Source of the DNA: Lutjanus erythropterus
Lineage: Eukaryota; Chordata; Actinopteri; Lutjaniformes; Lutjanidae
Assembly (NCBI GenBank): GCA_020091685.1
Contig: CM034600.1
Coordinates: 5,407,837 to 5,471,836 of the forward strand
Reading direction: 5' to 3'
DNA length: 64,000 nt
The notes beneath the pieces were generated by a model, which saw only the letters and a program-made list of their open reading frames with translations, was not told the origin of the DNA and ran no database searches. A program made the position numbers and the translations under genes. Below are positions 33,621 through 44,839 of this stretch, in pieces; position 1 is the stretch's first letter; each line of letters begins with the position of its first letter.

Positions 33621-34779
33621 CTGTCCTGCTTGGACTTTCTCACTCCTCATACCAGGTTCGTCCTTGTTCCTTTGAAAGCTGTGCTGACTATCACGAAAAA
33701 TACTCACAATTCGCGAATTTCATGCGCTGCCGTGACACTGGACTGAAAGTTCATTGCAAAACTTGTCAAGAGCTGTTTCAGTGCTGTGGCAAGTCCTAAA
33801 ACCTGACTGTGAACTATTTAATCATATTAAAAACTGTCTTTAGATCACTGTTTTGGTGTGTTAGTTGCAATAGTGGAAGCAGATTTGATGTCAGATTGCA
33901 GAGCAGGACATTCAGAAGAGAACTGACTGTCCCTTACTTGACTCTTAGAATTCATGTGGGTGAAATGATGCTTGCAGCCAAGTGGAAGCAGGAATGTCTA
34001 TTATTATTATTATCATTTCATGAGGTATCAAGTATTTGGTGATACTCAGAGCTGTGTAAAGCTGTGTAATAATCAATGTTTAAAGCGACATTGTACCAAG
34101 TCTACTCAGATTATCCAAACTGCAAAGTTGTGTGTCTTTTGTTTGTGGCTTTCATCGATTTCAGAAATGTTGTATTGTAAGATTTAGAATATTGCATTCT
34201 GTTATTTCCACCTCCTTCTCCTTGTGTCTCTTGCTTGTCACTTTCCCTTCTCTAATCTCAGCTTTCTTTTCTGTCTGCATTCACACATTCTCTGACCCTG
34301 ACTTCCTCCCTCTCTCTCGTTTTATGGTTCTCTTTTTCTCTCAAGCTTTCTGTCCCTTAACCAAACAGTCGTAACTCTGTAATTGGATATGCTGAGATCC
34401 TTAATGAAGCAGCTGACGGCCCTCTGGCTGTCCTGTCGTCTTCCGCTATAAAGAAATGTGCTGACAGTGAAACATAGAAGTTGTGGGGCAACTTTTGTGA
34501 GGCCTCCGTAAAAACTTCTGATGTAACTCACCCAGCTGGCAAACTGCGGTGTGAGAGTGTGTGTGTGTGTGTGTCATGAGCTTTGGTGGGCAGTCAGTCG
34601 AAACCTTGCATCTCCAAGTTCATAATTGTTTCAGATATGTTAAAGGACAATCTGGTGCTCTGAGTTAAAAGAAATACGACCTCTTAGGCTCACTTTCAAA
34701 ACCCATAACAAGGCTCCAAAAGTGTATTGTCATCAACCTTTAAACAGCTCCCTGGACGCTGACTTCTTGGAGATACATG
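33621..34779. other. No gene recognised; short GT and ATT runs
   Basis: Includes TATTATTATTATTATC near 33998-34014 and (GT)9 at 34557-34574. The rest is unassigned. Confidence 0.4.
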
Positions 34780-35030
34780 GTTTTCACCCGACAACTTTAA
34801 TGTGTAAGTCTTGGCAGTGAATTACAGTGAGAGGTACAGTTAATTAAAAATCTAATTAATGTGAATCTAATAAGCAGCAGTGTCAGTAGCCAGCCCTGTC
34901 AGCTTGTTAAGGCTTATTTACAGTCGTACTACATATGTCTCGTCTTAAATGCGGTGTATGACAAATCTGTTGCTGCTGTGACATTTACCGGCAGACAGGA
35001 TCTGATGTAACGCTCCCCCTGTGGTATTTA
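34780..35030. other. Low-repeat block; possible conserved non-coding DNA
   Basis: No repeat is recognised. TTAATTAAAAATCTAATTAA at about 34840-34860 holds paired homeodomain-type cores. This is a motif-style inference only. Confidence 0.22.
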
Positions 35031-35386
35031 AAGCGAATTCTGAAATGGAAACCTGGTCTGGATAGAAGGGGCAGTGTGTCAGCGAGGTTTTTATTACTAG
35101 GGCCACGATGCTGTACCAAGCGGATTCGCGGGGGAAAAAAAAGGGCCGATGTCCCAGAGCCAGTTTCCTCGCTTCACACTGAACAGGATGGACAGCTTCA
35201 CCGCCATGTACAGTGTAGTTTACATGGTCACGGTCAAGTTTATACAGGTTATAAGAAATGGAACCAATAAGCCTTTTGATGTTTTTTTTTATATCACCAT
35301 TGAATCCAGAGGCACTCTTCTGCAATGGTTAAACTTAACTATACTCTTTTATTATTCTTTTCCTTGTTTTTAAATCTCTTCATGGT

Positions 35387-35965
35387 CTTTGCTGCGGAGT
35401 GCTTGTCCCAAATGTTGATGGTGTTTAAACCACGACGGCCCCTCAGATCCTCAGGCTCCAACCTTTTCGGCATTCTGATCTGCAGGACTAAAGCTTCAGG
35501 TGAAGCAGCTTTTAGCACTTCTGCTCTGATCCTGTGGAACAGACTGCCTGAGGATCTGAGGGCAGCTGGAGAAATGCTGACTTACCTCTTCAGTCAGGCT
35601 TTGGATTAAGAAGTTAATATGCATTAATCTTTTATTAATTTCATTCAATTTTACTTTATTTCATCCAACATTATCTGTTATTTTATTATTATTAGTGTTG
35701 TTTTGTTTTTATCCTTTTAATTGGCTGTATTTGTTGTAAGTTTTTTATCCTTTGTAGTCTATTTTATCTAGTTCTTAGTCTAGTTTTTAGTTAATCCTTT
35801 AATATTAATATTGCATTTAAGTCTGTTATATTGTATGTCATTGTCAGCAGTTTTATTTCTTGTTTTTATTCTCTATTTGAAATAGAGTATATAGTTGTTA
35901 TTTCACTCTGTTGCATTAACCTATATGAGAGGTGCTATACAAATAAAATTTGATCTATTGATTAT
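35387..35965 (+). mobile_element. 5'-truncated L2-like LINE 3' end
   Basis: The frame at 35427-35609 gives PLRSSGSNLFGILICRTKAS, then GEAAFSTSALILWNRLPEDL, RAAGEML and TYLFSQALD, matching the C-terminus of L2/CR1-group LINE polyproteins (LWNxLPxxLR motif). An AT-rich 3' UTR follows and ends GAGGTGCTATACAAATAAAA, TTTGATCTATTGATTAT, the usual tail of this group. There is no reverse transcriptase core, so it is a dead 5'-truncated copy. Confidence 0.8.
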
Positions 35966-36242
35966 TTGACTGTACTGCTCTCAAATACTTAATAGGTTAC
36001 CAAGAAATGAGTAAGGGCTTCTGTCCACATTGCGTCTTTTATCAGTTGTTCTGTATGTATCTATAAACCAGATACATACTGCTGATATTCTCTCATGGCA
36101 TTGTTTGTCATTAACACTCTGACACATCATTTCTTCCTGAGGGCATCCTACTGCATGTGTGAACAGATATGTGGGAGGGAACGGACATGTTTTTGTGTGA
36201 TATGAGTGTTTGTGTATGCATGCCTGTTTGAGAGAACATACT

Positions 36243-36243
<1 letters not shown>

Positions 36244-36303
<60 letters not shown>
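36244..36303. repeat. (GT)30 microsatellite
   Basis: An uninterrupted GT run of about 60 bases, the longest simple repeat in the window. It creates threonine/histidine runs in minus-strand frames, which are not genes. Confidence 0.97.
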
Positions 36304-36304
<1 letters not shown>

Positions 36305-36690
36305 CTAGCTCCCTGTGGAGGGCGTCTACAGACACCTGACTGGGGAGTCCAGGCCTGAGCCTTCAGTGTTAATTGACTTGATGAGACAGCCACAGTGGGA
36401 GGAGGATCACTAATGAGTCTGCTCCATTTACCCACTTACTACTTAACCCGTCAACTGACTGTACAGAATAACCACAACTACAACGATAAAACTGTAATAC
36501 ATCAAACCAGAGAGGGACTGTATTCATGGATCAGATTTTACTAGCAGATGTCACATTTCCATAATCTTAAACTAAGAATTATGACACATGAAGCTACAAA
36601 TGTCATTTTGTAGCCCAAGGAAGGAAAACAGCCAGACTAGAGCTCGCTATTTCACTTGTTGCTGCAGAATTAAGTCTGAAAAATCCACTA

Positions 36691-36900
36691 GAGGGGTGCT
36701 TGGATAACTCAGTTGGTAGAGCGTACACCATCTGCAACGGCTGTGGGTTCGACGTTCACCCACGGCCCTTTGCTGCGTGTCATTCCCCCACTCTCTCTCT
36801 CCACTTCCTGTCACATCTTCAGCTGTCCTATCAGCTAAAGGCATAACCCCCCCCCCAAAAAAAAAGTAAAGAAAAAATTGAAAAAAGAAAGAAAAATACT
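36691..36900 (+). mobile_element. tRNA-derived SINE
   Basis: A box TGGATAACTCAGTTGG (36701-36716) and B box GGGTTCGACG (36745-36754), then CCCACGGCCCTTTGCTGCGT, GTCATTCCCCCACTCTCTCT, TCAGCTGTCCTATCAGCTAA, AGGC and an A-rich tail with C9A9. I recognise this body as a widespread percomorph SINE. It is nearly full length and derived from a tRNA-like pol III gene. Confidence 0.85.
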
Positions 36901-38459
36901 CTTGAAATCCCATCCAGCTATTTAAACGTAGTATTGTGATGTTTCAAGATTTGTTTTTCTCACCTCATATTCATTCATCTCATTTTGAGGGATAGTTTGG
37001 GAGAAAGTTGGCAGTGTTTTCTATGGAGTCATAGGTGTGCTATTAAAAACACTAAATCTGCAAAAGAATAAGAAAATAACTGTTGAAATATTAATGAATA
37101 ATCAAGTAAATAAAAATGGAAATATAAAGACACAGATAGAAGAAAGAAATAAGTGAATCACAATGGAAATATAAAAAGGAATAAATAAAACAAAAAAATA
37201 ATAAAATAAATACAAATAAAATTGTGAAATTATAAAGAGAAATGAATAAAAGAACACTTGAATTGGAAATACAAAGACATGACATAATATAAAATAATAA
37301 TAATTATAAGAATTTTAATTTATTTGTTCAATTATTTAATGTTTATTTATGTCTTTTGCCTATAAATGACTATATTTATTCCTCTATATTTTTCTTAAAC
37401 TTAATTTTATGTAATGTCATTCATTTATTTTTCTGCCTTTATTTTTACTTAATTTTTCTGTACTGTGTTTCCCTGCTGCTTTTGGATTGATTACTCAGCC
37501 TATAGGAAGGAAGGTTTGCCCAAAATCAGTTGATTGACAGTTCAGCCCTTCAAGGAAAAGCACAAACAAAAACACTTTTTATTTACTTATTATTTCATTT
37601 ATTATTCTTTATATTTCTACAGTTTCACATTTGTTTTCTTTTTCTTTTCCAGATGTTTTCTTCTTATGGCACTGTTGTGATTCCATATCTTCAGCACAGC
37701 TGCCATACTGTGTCAGATAGAGTTGTTGAAAATAATTAACTAACCACAACGAACAAAAGTCTCAATAATAAAATAATTGAGAGTGGCAGTGGGTGTAGTG
37801 GTTTGCTTTTTGCCTCTTAAAATTTGTGAAACATGAAAGCATGCATCCAATTATAATTTGTGTTTGCAAATGTCATTTTTTTCAAAGCTCTCTCTTCAAA
37901 CCAAAGCAGGGCCAGATACCAGAAGAAATAAGTGGAAAAATCCCACACAAGACAAATATACAGAAGATATCCAGTTGTGAGGATTTTGATGCCAAACATT
38001 CTTTTTTATTGTAAAGATCTTTTTCTCTTATTTTTCACAGAAGATGGCAGCCAGCACAAGTTGTCAAACACCCCATATATGTCTGTAATCTTGAGACTGC
38101 ACTAGTTTTTTCCAGCGTGTTTTATTTATATCCTTTTGTCTTTGCTCTACCAAAAAAAATCTCCCCACAGAGATCATTATATAGGCTAGTAGAGGAAACA
38201 CTGAAAGATAAAGGAAAGGCAGCAAAAGAACAAAGCATGAGAATAACACTGTTTAAAATTTCTTCTTTTTTTTGCCAAGATATTAAAAGAATTAATTTTT
38301 TAATGTAGAATTCAGAAAGTACACAGGCCTGTGAATATTTCGATCATCAAAAAACATCCTAATACTAGTTCATAATAAAGGAATTAAACTCTATTGGAAA
38401 CAAGTGAAATTATCTTAGTTAATTAACAAAACACAAAACCCGTTTACAGTATAACAAAC
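36901..38459. other. No gene recognised; strongly AT-rich
   Basis: 37080-37480 is extremely AT-rich with many AAATAAAT-type words, so the hydrophobic frames there are compositional. Nothing else is recognised. Confidence 0.4.
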
Positions 38460-38900
38460 ACTGGATCTTCCAATCAGAGAAGCGAGCAGCATCATCAGTC
38501 GGCGCATAAACACCCGAAACCTTCATTGCATCAACCTTTTGTCGTTTGATAATCACTTTACTGACTCTGAAGCAACTGGGTAGATTTCAGTGCAGTTCAG
38601 TGCAGTTGTTTTGCACAAAGGTAGGCATGCTGCTGCTGAATGTTTAATGATGCTGCCTAATGATTCTGATAATAACAGGCAGGGGGAGGTGGTGAATTAG
38701 AAAGAGAATTAGTACAAACAATTAGCTCTAAAATACCGCCGCTCGCTAAGAATGATAATTCAATGCGTGCTCCTGGAACGCTTGTTCCTTTGGTGTGATC
38801 TTCCCTTTCCTCATGGTCTCAATTAAACTGCAGTACGGAGACTTGACAGGACAGCCGTGACAGTCACGTCTCATTTTACAAGCTGCAGCCGAGGACGAGG
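38460..38900. other. Low-repeat block; possible conserved non-coding DNA
   Basis: No repeat is recognised. It contains tandem TCAGTGCAGT, TTTAATGATGCTGCCTAATG, AGAATTAGTACAAACAATTA and CAATTAAACTG, a dense set of homeodomain-type cores, alternating with CpG-bearing words. Cross-species comparison would be needed. Confidence 0.28.
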
Positions 38901-39307
38901 GTTTTGTGTGGCTTTTTTTTCCCCCTTCATTTTATTTTGTACTGAAAACTGCTTATATTCGAAAAACAGAAAAGCTGGAGCTGTGAGCTACTGAGTGGGA
39001 TGAGTTTATAACAGTGTTAACGGTGTGAGAGAATGAAGAGAGGTCTGTGCTTGTGTGTCTCTCTTTGTGTTAATTTAAAAAAAAAAAAAGAAACTCGCGA
39101 TTGGATTCCTTCATCACAAATTCAAACTGACCACAGTCACTGTCCTCCATAATGGCAGCCTGGTCTCAACAAAAGGCATATAAATAACACCAATTTCTTC
39201 TGTCATTTTTTTTTTAATTTTCATTTCACACCATTTAGTCTGTACTGACTAATGCAGGCATGACGTGTCATTTTACACCTGAACATCATACAGAAAAAAC
39301 TGGGGTG

Positions 39308-39327
39308 AATGGTAAATGGACTATATA
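39308..39327 (-). mobile_element. SINE 3' tail, separated from its body by an insertion
   Basis: AATGGTAAATGGACTATA is, on the minus strand, the end of a common fish SINE. It continues in order at 39892, on the far side of the MITE. Confidence 0.7.
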
Positions 39328-39889
39328 GAGTGCCTAAGTCACGCCCCCTTCCAGTGTGTGTGTTTGGGAAAAATATGAATGGTAGTCTATGGTGAGAGAC
39401 AATAGTTTTTGATCTGTTTGAATCGTGACACAAATTACACAGTACACATGGATTTAAAATATAAGTCAAGAAAGTCTCAGTTTGTGGTAGGTTTGTTGTA
39501 GTTTAGATTAGTTTTGTGTGAAACTGTTTAGTGAACTACATCTCTCGTCCTGCACAATATACGTCACCAACACCAGTCTTCAGTGAGTCCTGGTCCCTCT
39601 ATCGGTCGTTAAGAGAAAGAGTGAATACGACCCTTTGTCATGTTACTACATCCCGATACAAAAACACACAGGAATCATAGCTTCAGCGGCTAACGTTAGG
39701 ACGTGACTTCTGGGTGCGTGGTCTTTCTAAAGGTTAACTTTTGAGTTGACAAACATCATATGTGTAATTTGTGGTGCAAATCAGATGGCTTCAAAACATA
39801 ATTTGTTTCTCTCCATGGACTACAGTCCATATTTTCTCTGAAGTTAGGTCCCATGATGGTCCACTGGAAGGGCCATGACTCAAGGACTC
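39328..39889. mobile_element. 562-bp MITE with TA target duplication, inserted in a SINE
   Basis: Starts GAGTGCCTAAGTCACGCCC and ends inversely with GAGTCCTTGAGTCATGGCCC, then CTTCCAGTG on both inner sides. TA flanks it at 39326-39327 and 39890-39891. Taking it out joins ATGGACTATA to CGACGCTTTTGTGGTC, which restores the SINE tail order. No coding frame. The TA duplication suggests a Tc1/mariner-class or similar parent. Confidence 0.8.
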
Positions 39890-40128
39890 TACGACGCTTT
39901 TGTGGTCCATCAACTACTCAGAGCACTTTTTACAGCTGCTAGTACCATTCACCCGTTTGCTCACACAAACACACATACGTACACTGATGGAATCGCCATC
40001 AGCAGGAATTTGAGGTTCACCGATTCACCCAGCGACGTTTCAAAATGCAGACTGGAGTAGCCAGTGATCAAACTGCTAATGTACCGCTGATCCTCCTGAG
40101 TCACCGTCCACAGCCATTCCAGATGACT
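39890..40128 (-). mobile_element. SINE body (minus strand)
   Basis: On the plus strand: ACTCAGAGCACTTTTTACAG, CTGCTAGTACCATTCACCC, a CA-rich patch, then TGCAGACTGGAGTAGCCAGT, GATCAAACTGCTAATGTACC and TGAGTCACCGTCCACAGCC. Read inversely this is the tRNA-like head (B-box region GTTTGATCACTGG) and body of a SINE whose tail sits at 39308-39327. Confidence 0.7.
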
Positions 40129-40304
40129 CAAATGCACACAGGATGTTTCGCCCAGGGGACCGTAGTCTGTTTCCTGCGTAAATCCAAAAGTTAATGTTGA
40201 GCAGTATGTAAGTTTACTTACGTAACATCCTTAATTTCATCACGTATGTCACTCAAAGTGGTTATGCCCTTAATTATGCATAACAATCAGGTTATATAAA
40301 AATT

Positions 40305-40500
40305 CACCCCCGCACAGCTGTCAAAAATGGAGAAGCTACCTGTAGAGACCAAAATCGTCCTTGTACCAGGCTGTAAACCTGTTCATTTCAGCTGTAAAGT
40401 TGGGCATTTTAATATGGGGGTCTATGGGGATTGACTTTTTGGAGCCAACCTCAAGTAGCTAATCAGGGAAGTGCAGTTTTTGACTTCATTTTTCAGCCAT
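40305..40500 (+). repeat. Dispersed fish repeat (GGGCATTTTAATATGGGGGT type)
   Basis: GTAGAGACCAAAATCGTCCT, ACCAGGCTGTAAACCTGTTC, GTTGGGCATTTTAATATGGG, GTCTATGGGGATTGAC and GGAGCCAACCTCAAGTAGC. I recognise the series as a very common percomorph repeat. Confidence 0.65.
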
Positions 40501-40534
40501 TTGTCACATACTTAATTTATAGAAGAAACATCCT

Positions 40535-40612
40535 TATTTTAACCCAAACCATAATATTTTCTAAACCTAACCAAGTAGTTTTGTTGCCTAAACCCGACCA
40601 AACCATGACTAT
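40535..40612 (-). repeat. Dispersed repeat family E, partial minus-strand copy
   Basis: TTCTAAACCTAACCAAGTAG, TTTTGTTGCCTAAACCC. Its inverse GGTTTAGGCAACAAAACTAC matches the start of family E at 22395. Confidence 0.5.
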
Positions 40613-42205
40613 TTCACAATGGCAATCGTGAAGATTACCATGATGACGATGGCCACCTGACTATTGTTACTAAGTCCAAGTTTCATAAAATGCTCCAGAC
40701 TGTAAGTGGTGTGCAAAACATAGTGTGAAATTTTCTTAAAATTGGGACATTATTTATATGCCATCCCATGAGATCCAGTTGGTGAAGCAACAGACCTTTT
40801 TGTAGTCTACAGGGTTTGAGAGATTTTTGGCTGATTGCCCAAATAAAATAAGTATATTTTATGAAATATTAAGAATGTCAACCACAAACTGTGGGGGGAT
40901 TTCGCGGCTGTAACATTTAGACCAGAGAGTTTTCACAGTGGGAGGCAGGCCTTCGCAGTGGGGCTCCAAACTGTTTCAGGGGAGGCTCAGTGAAAGGAAA
41001 TGAAAAAATACATTCGGTGTGTGGGTTAAAGAGAGTTCAGACGCGGAGTCATTTGGGTGGAATTTCCTATTTTCCCACCTTCCAAGAGTCAGAAAATACT
41101 GAAGGCCAGGATAGACCTCCAGACATCCAGGAACTGAATGAATCCAAGCAAGTAAACTAAGTGGAGTGGGGGAAAAAAGTGAAACTGATCTTGAAACAAG
41201 TAAAAGAACTTTACAAAATCACTGACACTGAATGTAGGACTGGACTTAATAGCTGGATTTTTTTTACAAAGTAAGTTTTTCTATCTTTTTTTTTTTTTTT
41301 GAAAGGATTACAGTCCAAGGCCGCCTCCTCCACTCACTCCACTCTCCCCATCCTGAAAGTCTTCCCATCACCCCAAAGCCTTTCAGTGTTTTTCTTTTGT
41401 CAATTACAAATACGCAAACATCTCCTTGTCATTCATTTGTGCCTGTTCATAGCATTCACCCAAGGTCAGAGTCATAAGTGACCCTCCATGTGTACACAAA
41501 GAGCTGCGTGGTGAATGAGAGGCATTCGAAGGCCGACGCCAAGTGCGTTCTCGAGGGTCAAACGATGTTCTGAAAAGACAAAGTGTTTTGTTCTGTGTTG
41601 GCTGTTCAAGTGCCAAGGACTTGCGATGTTTGGGGTTGATTTAAAAAGTGAGTTTACTCATCTGAAGTGCTAACTTCACTTTCTGTGTCTGTAACGAGAA
41701 GCAGATTGAACAGAAGTTTTCTGAGAAGCGAGATTTTTATTCCACTCAGTGTAATAGTTGGTGCAAACCTATCAAAGCATTTCAATGAATGCCGTCTTAT
41801 TCTGAGCTGCATTTTGTGCTTTCAGCGACCTATTCCAGCATTTGCATTCAAGGCCATCAACACTGCTGTAGGCTGGATTTGCAGAGATATGCTGAGGGCG
41901 TGAGCAGACGCCCCTACACAAAGCACTCAAGAGAATTTCCAACTAGACACCATAAATCAAGTCTTGCAAATGTTTAGATTATTTGCAGTCACTATATTTT
42001 GTTAACTCAGTCAACAGAGATTTTATTTGGGTCACCAAATAAATAAGTGGAAGAAATTTAGCAGGCACTGAATTTTATTCTGATAATTCAGTGGTCTAAA
42101 ATGTTCTGTATTGTTTTTCTGGTGAGAGGAAATCAAACCAATGAGATTTCTCATTTATAAAGTATTTAACATGTGTATATGTTTGCAATAACATACATCG
42201 AGATC
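40613..42205. other. No gene recognised
   Basis: Contains a T run near 41286-41300. At 41826-41903 a 25-codon frame follows a good acceptor (TGCTTTCAG) and ends in TGA. This is too little to call. Confidence 0.35.
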
Positions 42206-42514
42206 AGGGCTGCAAATAATTTATTGCTGATCAATCTGTCCATTATATTCATGATTGATTGATCAATTGTTGGTGAAAAAATATCAATCTGGCAACAAAT
42301 TTTTCACTAATGGATTAGTTTTTTGATCCATAAGATGTCAGAAAATAATTAAAATCGATTAATTAATTAGAAGAGTAAAGAAACCAGAAAATGTTCATTT
42401 AAGAAGCTGGAATCAGAGAAATTTGACTTTTCTTTAAAAATGACTCAAACCGATTAATTAATTCTGAAAATGGTTAACGTTTAATTTATTAATCAGTTAA
42501 ACGTTGCAGCTCTA
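42206..42514 (+). repeat. Dispersed repeat family A, copy 2 (near full length)
   Basis: Starts GGGCTGCAAATAATTTATTG and ends AAACGTTGCAGCTCTA, so the ends are inverted repeats. The interior has AGAGTAAAGAAACCAGAAAA, AAGCTGGAATCAGAGAAATT and TGACTCAAACCGATTAATTA. This is the most complete of the four copies. Confidence 0.8.
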
Positions 42515-42894
42515 GTCAAGATAATATAAGATGTTGAAATGGAAGCAAAAATGGTGATTTATGCATAAATTAACTCTTACCAAGATTTATTAATGAGGTC
42601 TGTTGTGGAGTGGGTTGTGGTGGTTTGTCATTCTTCGAAAGTGGGTCCCCAGGAAAAAAGATGTTGGGAAACTCTGGCTTAGGAGATGAAAATAAACAAT
42701 ATCTAGTCTTATGTAAAATAGTTGAATCAGCCCATAATATACCAACTATATGTTTTTGGTTTTTCTCACTGTAGTATGTAATAATAGGTTGCTAATATTC
42801 ACCAATACTCAAAAAATGAGGATATGAATTTGTTAGTGATCAGTAATGGCAGCTGCTGGTCCATGATCTTTTTGCAACATCTCACTCTTTTAGA

Positions 42895-43145
42895 GGTGCA
42901 CAGTTCCATTTAGTTGGATCTCTGTTGGTACAGAAATTGATCTTATTCATTCATGTACAGTTATTTCAGTTTCCGCCTCGTTCATTTGCAGTGGTCTTTT
43001 TTGTCTGTACTTTTTTTTTTTGAAACATTGCCCAAAAATGATGCATTTCATTGCATATATCTGAGATCCAATTTTGGAATCGGATGATCAGTTTAGCACT
43101 TTAATCAGATCAGTGCTTGGTATTGGCTGATACCTTGAGTTTGGG
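42895..43145 (+). repeat. Possible hAT-like fragment (TAGAGGTGCAC)
   Basis: Begins TTTTAGAGGTGCACAGTTCC and later has GGAATCGGATGATCAG and TTGGTATTGGCTGATACC, words of a common element with GATCGG/CCGATA-rich interior. The right end is unclear. Confidence 0.35.
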
Positions 43146-44039
43146 TAATGAGATCGCAACCTTACTGCTGGAAAGAACATTGATTTTGCATAATTTAGCA
43201 AAACCACAGATTATGTTCAGTAACAAAGTTGCTTTAAGAATTCATACTTTCTAAAATATGTGCACATGACAGCTACAGTAAGTCTAAGGTTCTTGTTAGG
43301 GTGTAGCCTGTTTATACAGTTGGGAGTTTGCCGACAAAAACACTTGGTCCATATCTACACCGCCTTCTGCCATGATCTTCCAGTGGTTGTTCTAGCCAGT
43401 TGATTTTGGACAGGATATTTTCATTTTGGAGCCGTCTTGATCTGACTGTCTGTGGAGCAGGCTGTGGAGGCAGGAATATAAAAAATGCGAAAGTGCAATC
43501 CAGATCTCAGCAGAATTTGCAATGTGAAAAAAAAAGTTGGTCAGGGAACCCAAAAACAATCATGCGATAGTTTTTGAAATGCAGATGTTAAACAAAACCG
43601 GCAATTACAACTATACTTCCCTAAATTCCCTAAGCCCACTCAAAGCTACAAACCTGGTACGGTCTGTAGTCTGAACAATAACCCTAGAGCCAGCAAAAGT
43701 TCACCAGATGCTGTGACTTTTGCCGACAAATGAGCAGGGAGCAGTCGGTGCAGGAAACATGGAGGGAAGTTAAACAGTGCTCATTTGCATGTGCTATCCA
43801 CATTGCTGGTTGAAAGTTGTCAAAGTTTCCTTGTTATTGCGGGGAATTGTCCGTGACTGAACATGAAATCTGGCCCACTGCATGGAAGTCAGACATGCTA
43901 CATGTTCACCCACCAGCTTGACCAACACACCCTTCATTTCCACCCTGCTACATATGAGGCGTGCTACCTCCTACGCAGGCGCTGATTTAAATTGGACTTT
44001 AATTGTGACTTGCAGAAACGTGTAATAAAGACATAATCC
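43146..44039. other. No gene recognised
   Basis: Unassigned. A perfect octamer ATTTGCAT occurs at about 43783. Confidence 0.35.
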
Positions 44040-44660
44040 TCAGGGATACAGGACTGTCTTGTGGAGGAAAAGTCGGACTGGCGCCTCTCTACTCCCTATG
44101 ACACGGCGTGTGTGTCCTGGCGTACAATTACTGTGTGTAGTAATTGGGTCAGATTGGGTTTTGTTAAGTGACAGGTGGACAGACAATGACTCCGGGGCCT
44201 ATCAGTGTCAGCAGATTGGGAGTCCAGCTAAATGTATGATAGCAATTACAGCCTTGGCGATGTTCAACACAACTCTGCTGCATCCCATGACGTTTGCCTA
44301 CAGGGATAATAAGTCTCAAAGTGTTAGCATTTTCTTAATTGTATTATTTCCAACATACTGCGCCCCCTCTGCCATCCCTTCCCCCTCCCCCCACTCCTTT
44401 CTTTCTTCCCTCCCAAATGAGATGGGGTGATGGACTCCTCCATTACATGAATGCTATCAAGGGAGTGGTTAATGAGAACAGATAAAGCTCTCCCTATCAG
44501 TTAGCTGACCCATTATCGTCCCTTATTGTGGCAAAATCTCATTTGACTGTGTTTTAATTAAACAGTGCTGGCTAAGTAAAAGGCCGCTTCGCATTCAGCG
44601 CGGCTGAACCCGGGGCGCCGCAGCAGTAATCATTTGGCACAGGTAACTTTTAATCATTCT
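44040..44660 (+). other. Low-repeat block with developmental-type motifs; candidate regulatory DNA
   Basis: No repeat is recognised over 600 bases, apart from a C-rich patch at 44360-44410. Motifs include TAATTGGGTCAGATTGGG, GACAGGTGGACAGACAATGA, CATTATCGTCCCTTATTG and TTTTAATTAAACAG, then a CpG-rich stretch GCGCGGCTGAACCCGGGGCG at about 44599-44618. A 123-codon + frame covers part of it but has no splice support. Confidence 0.3.
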
Positions 44661-44839
44661 GCCAACGCAACACGGGACTCACCCTCCGCTGTGATATGTA
44701 GGCAGCTTATTAGAGGCCCCTTTTGTTGGCTGCCCCCAATTGCTCTTTTTGAAGAAACACACAAAAAAAAAAAAAATCCCTCCAGTTTCACGGCCCGCTG
44801 TACAGCGTGGCATCAAGAGAAAAAGAGGGGGAATAAAAG

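Noticed and set aside
36111-36435. Minus-strand frames with long threonine/histidine runs
   Set aside because: These are translations of the (GT)30 microsatellite.
36691-36770. Functional tRNA gene from good A and B boxes
   Set aside because: The sequence between and after the boxes does not fold as a tRNA, and the downstream body is that of a SINE.
41826-41903. Possible terminal exon after TGCTTTCAG, 25 codons then TGA
   Set aside because: A good acceptor, but the frame is short and has no independent support. Chance is a sufficient explanation.
44059-44430. 123-codon + frame with an immunoglobulin-like patch (DSGAYQC)
   Set aside because: DSGAYQC resembles the end of an Ig domain (DxGxYxC), but no upstream cysteine/tryptophan pattern, splice site or continuation exists.
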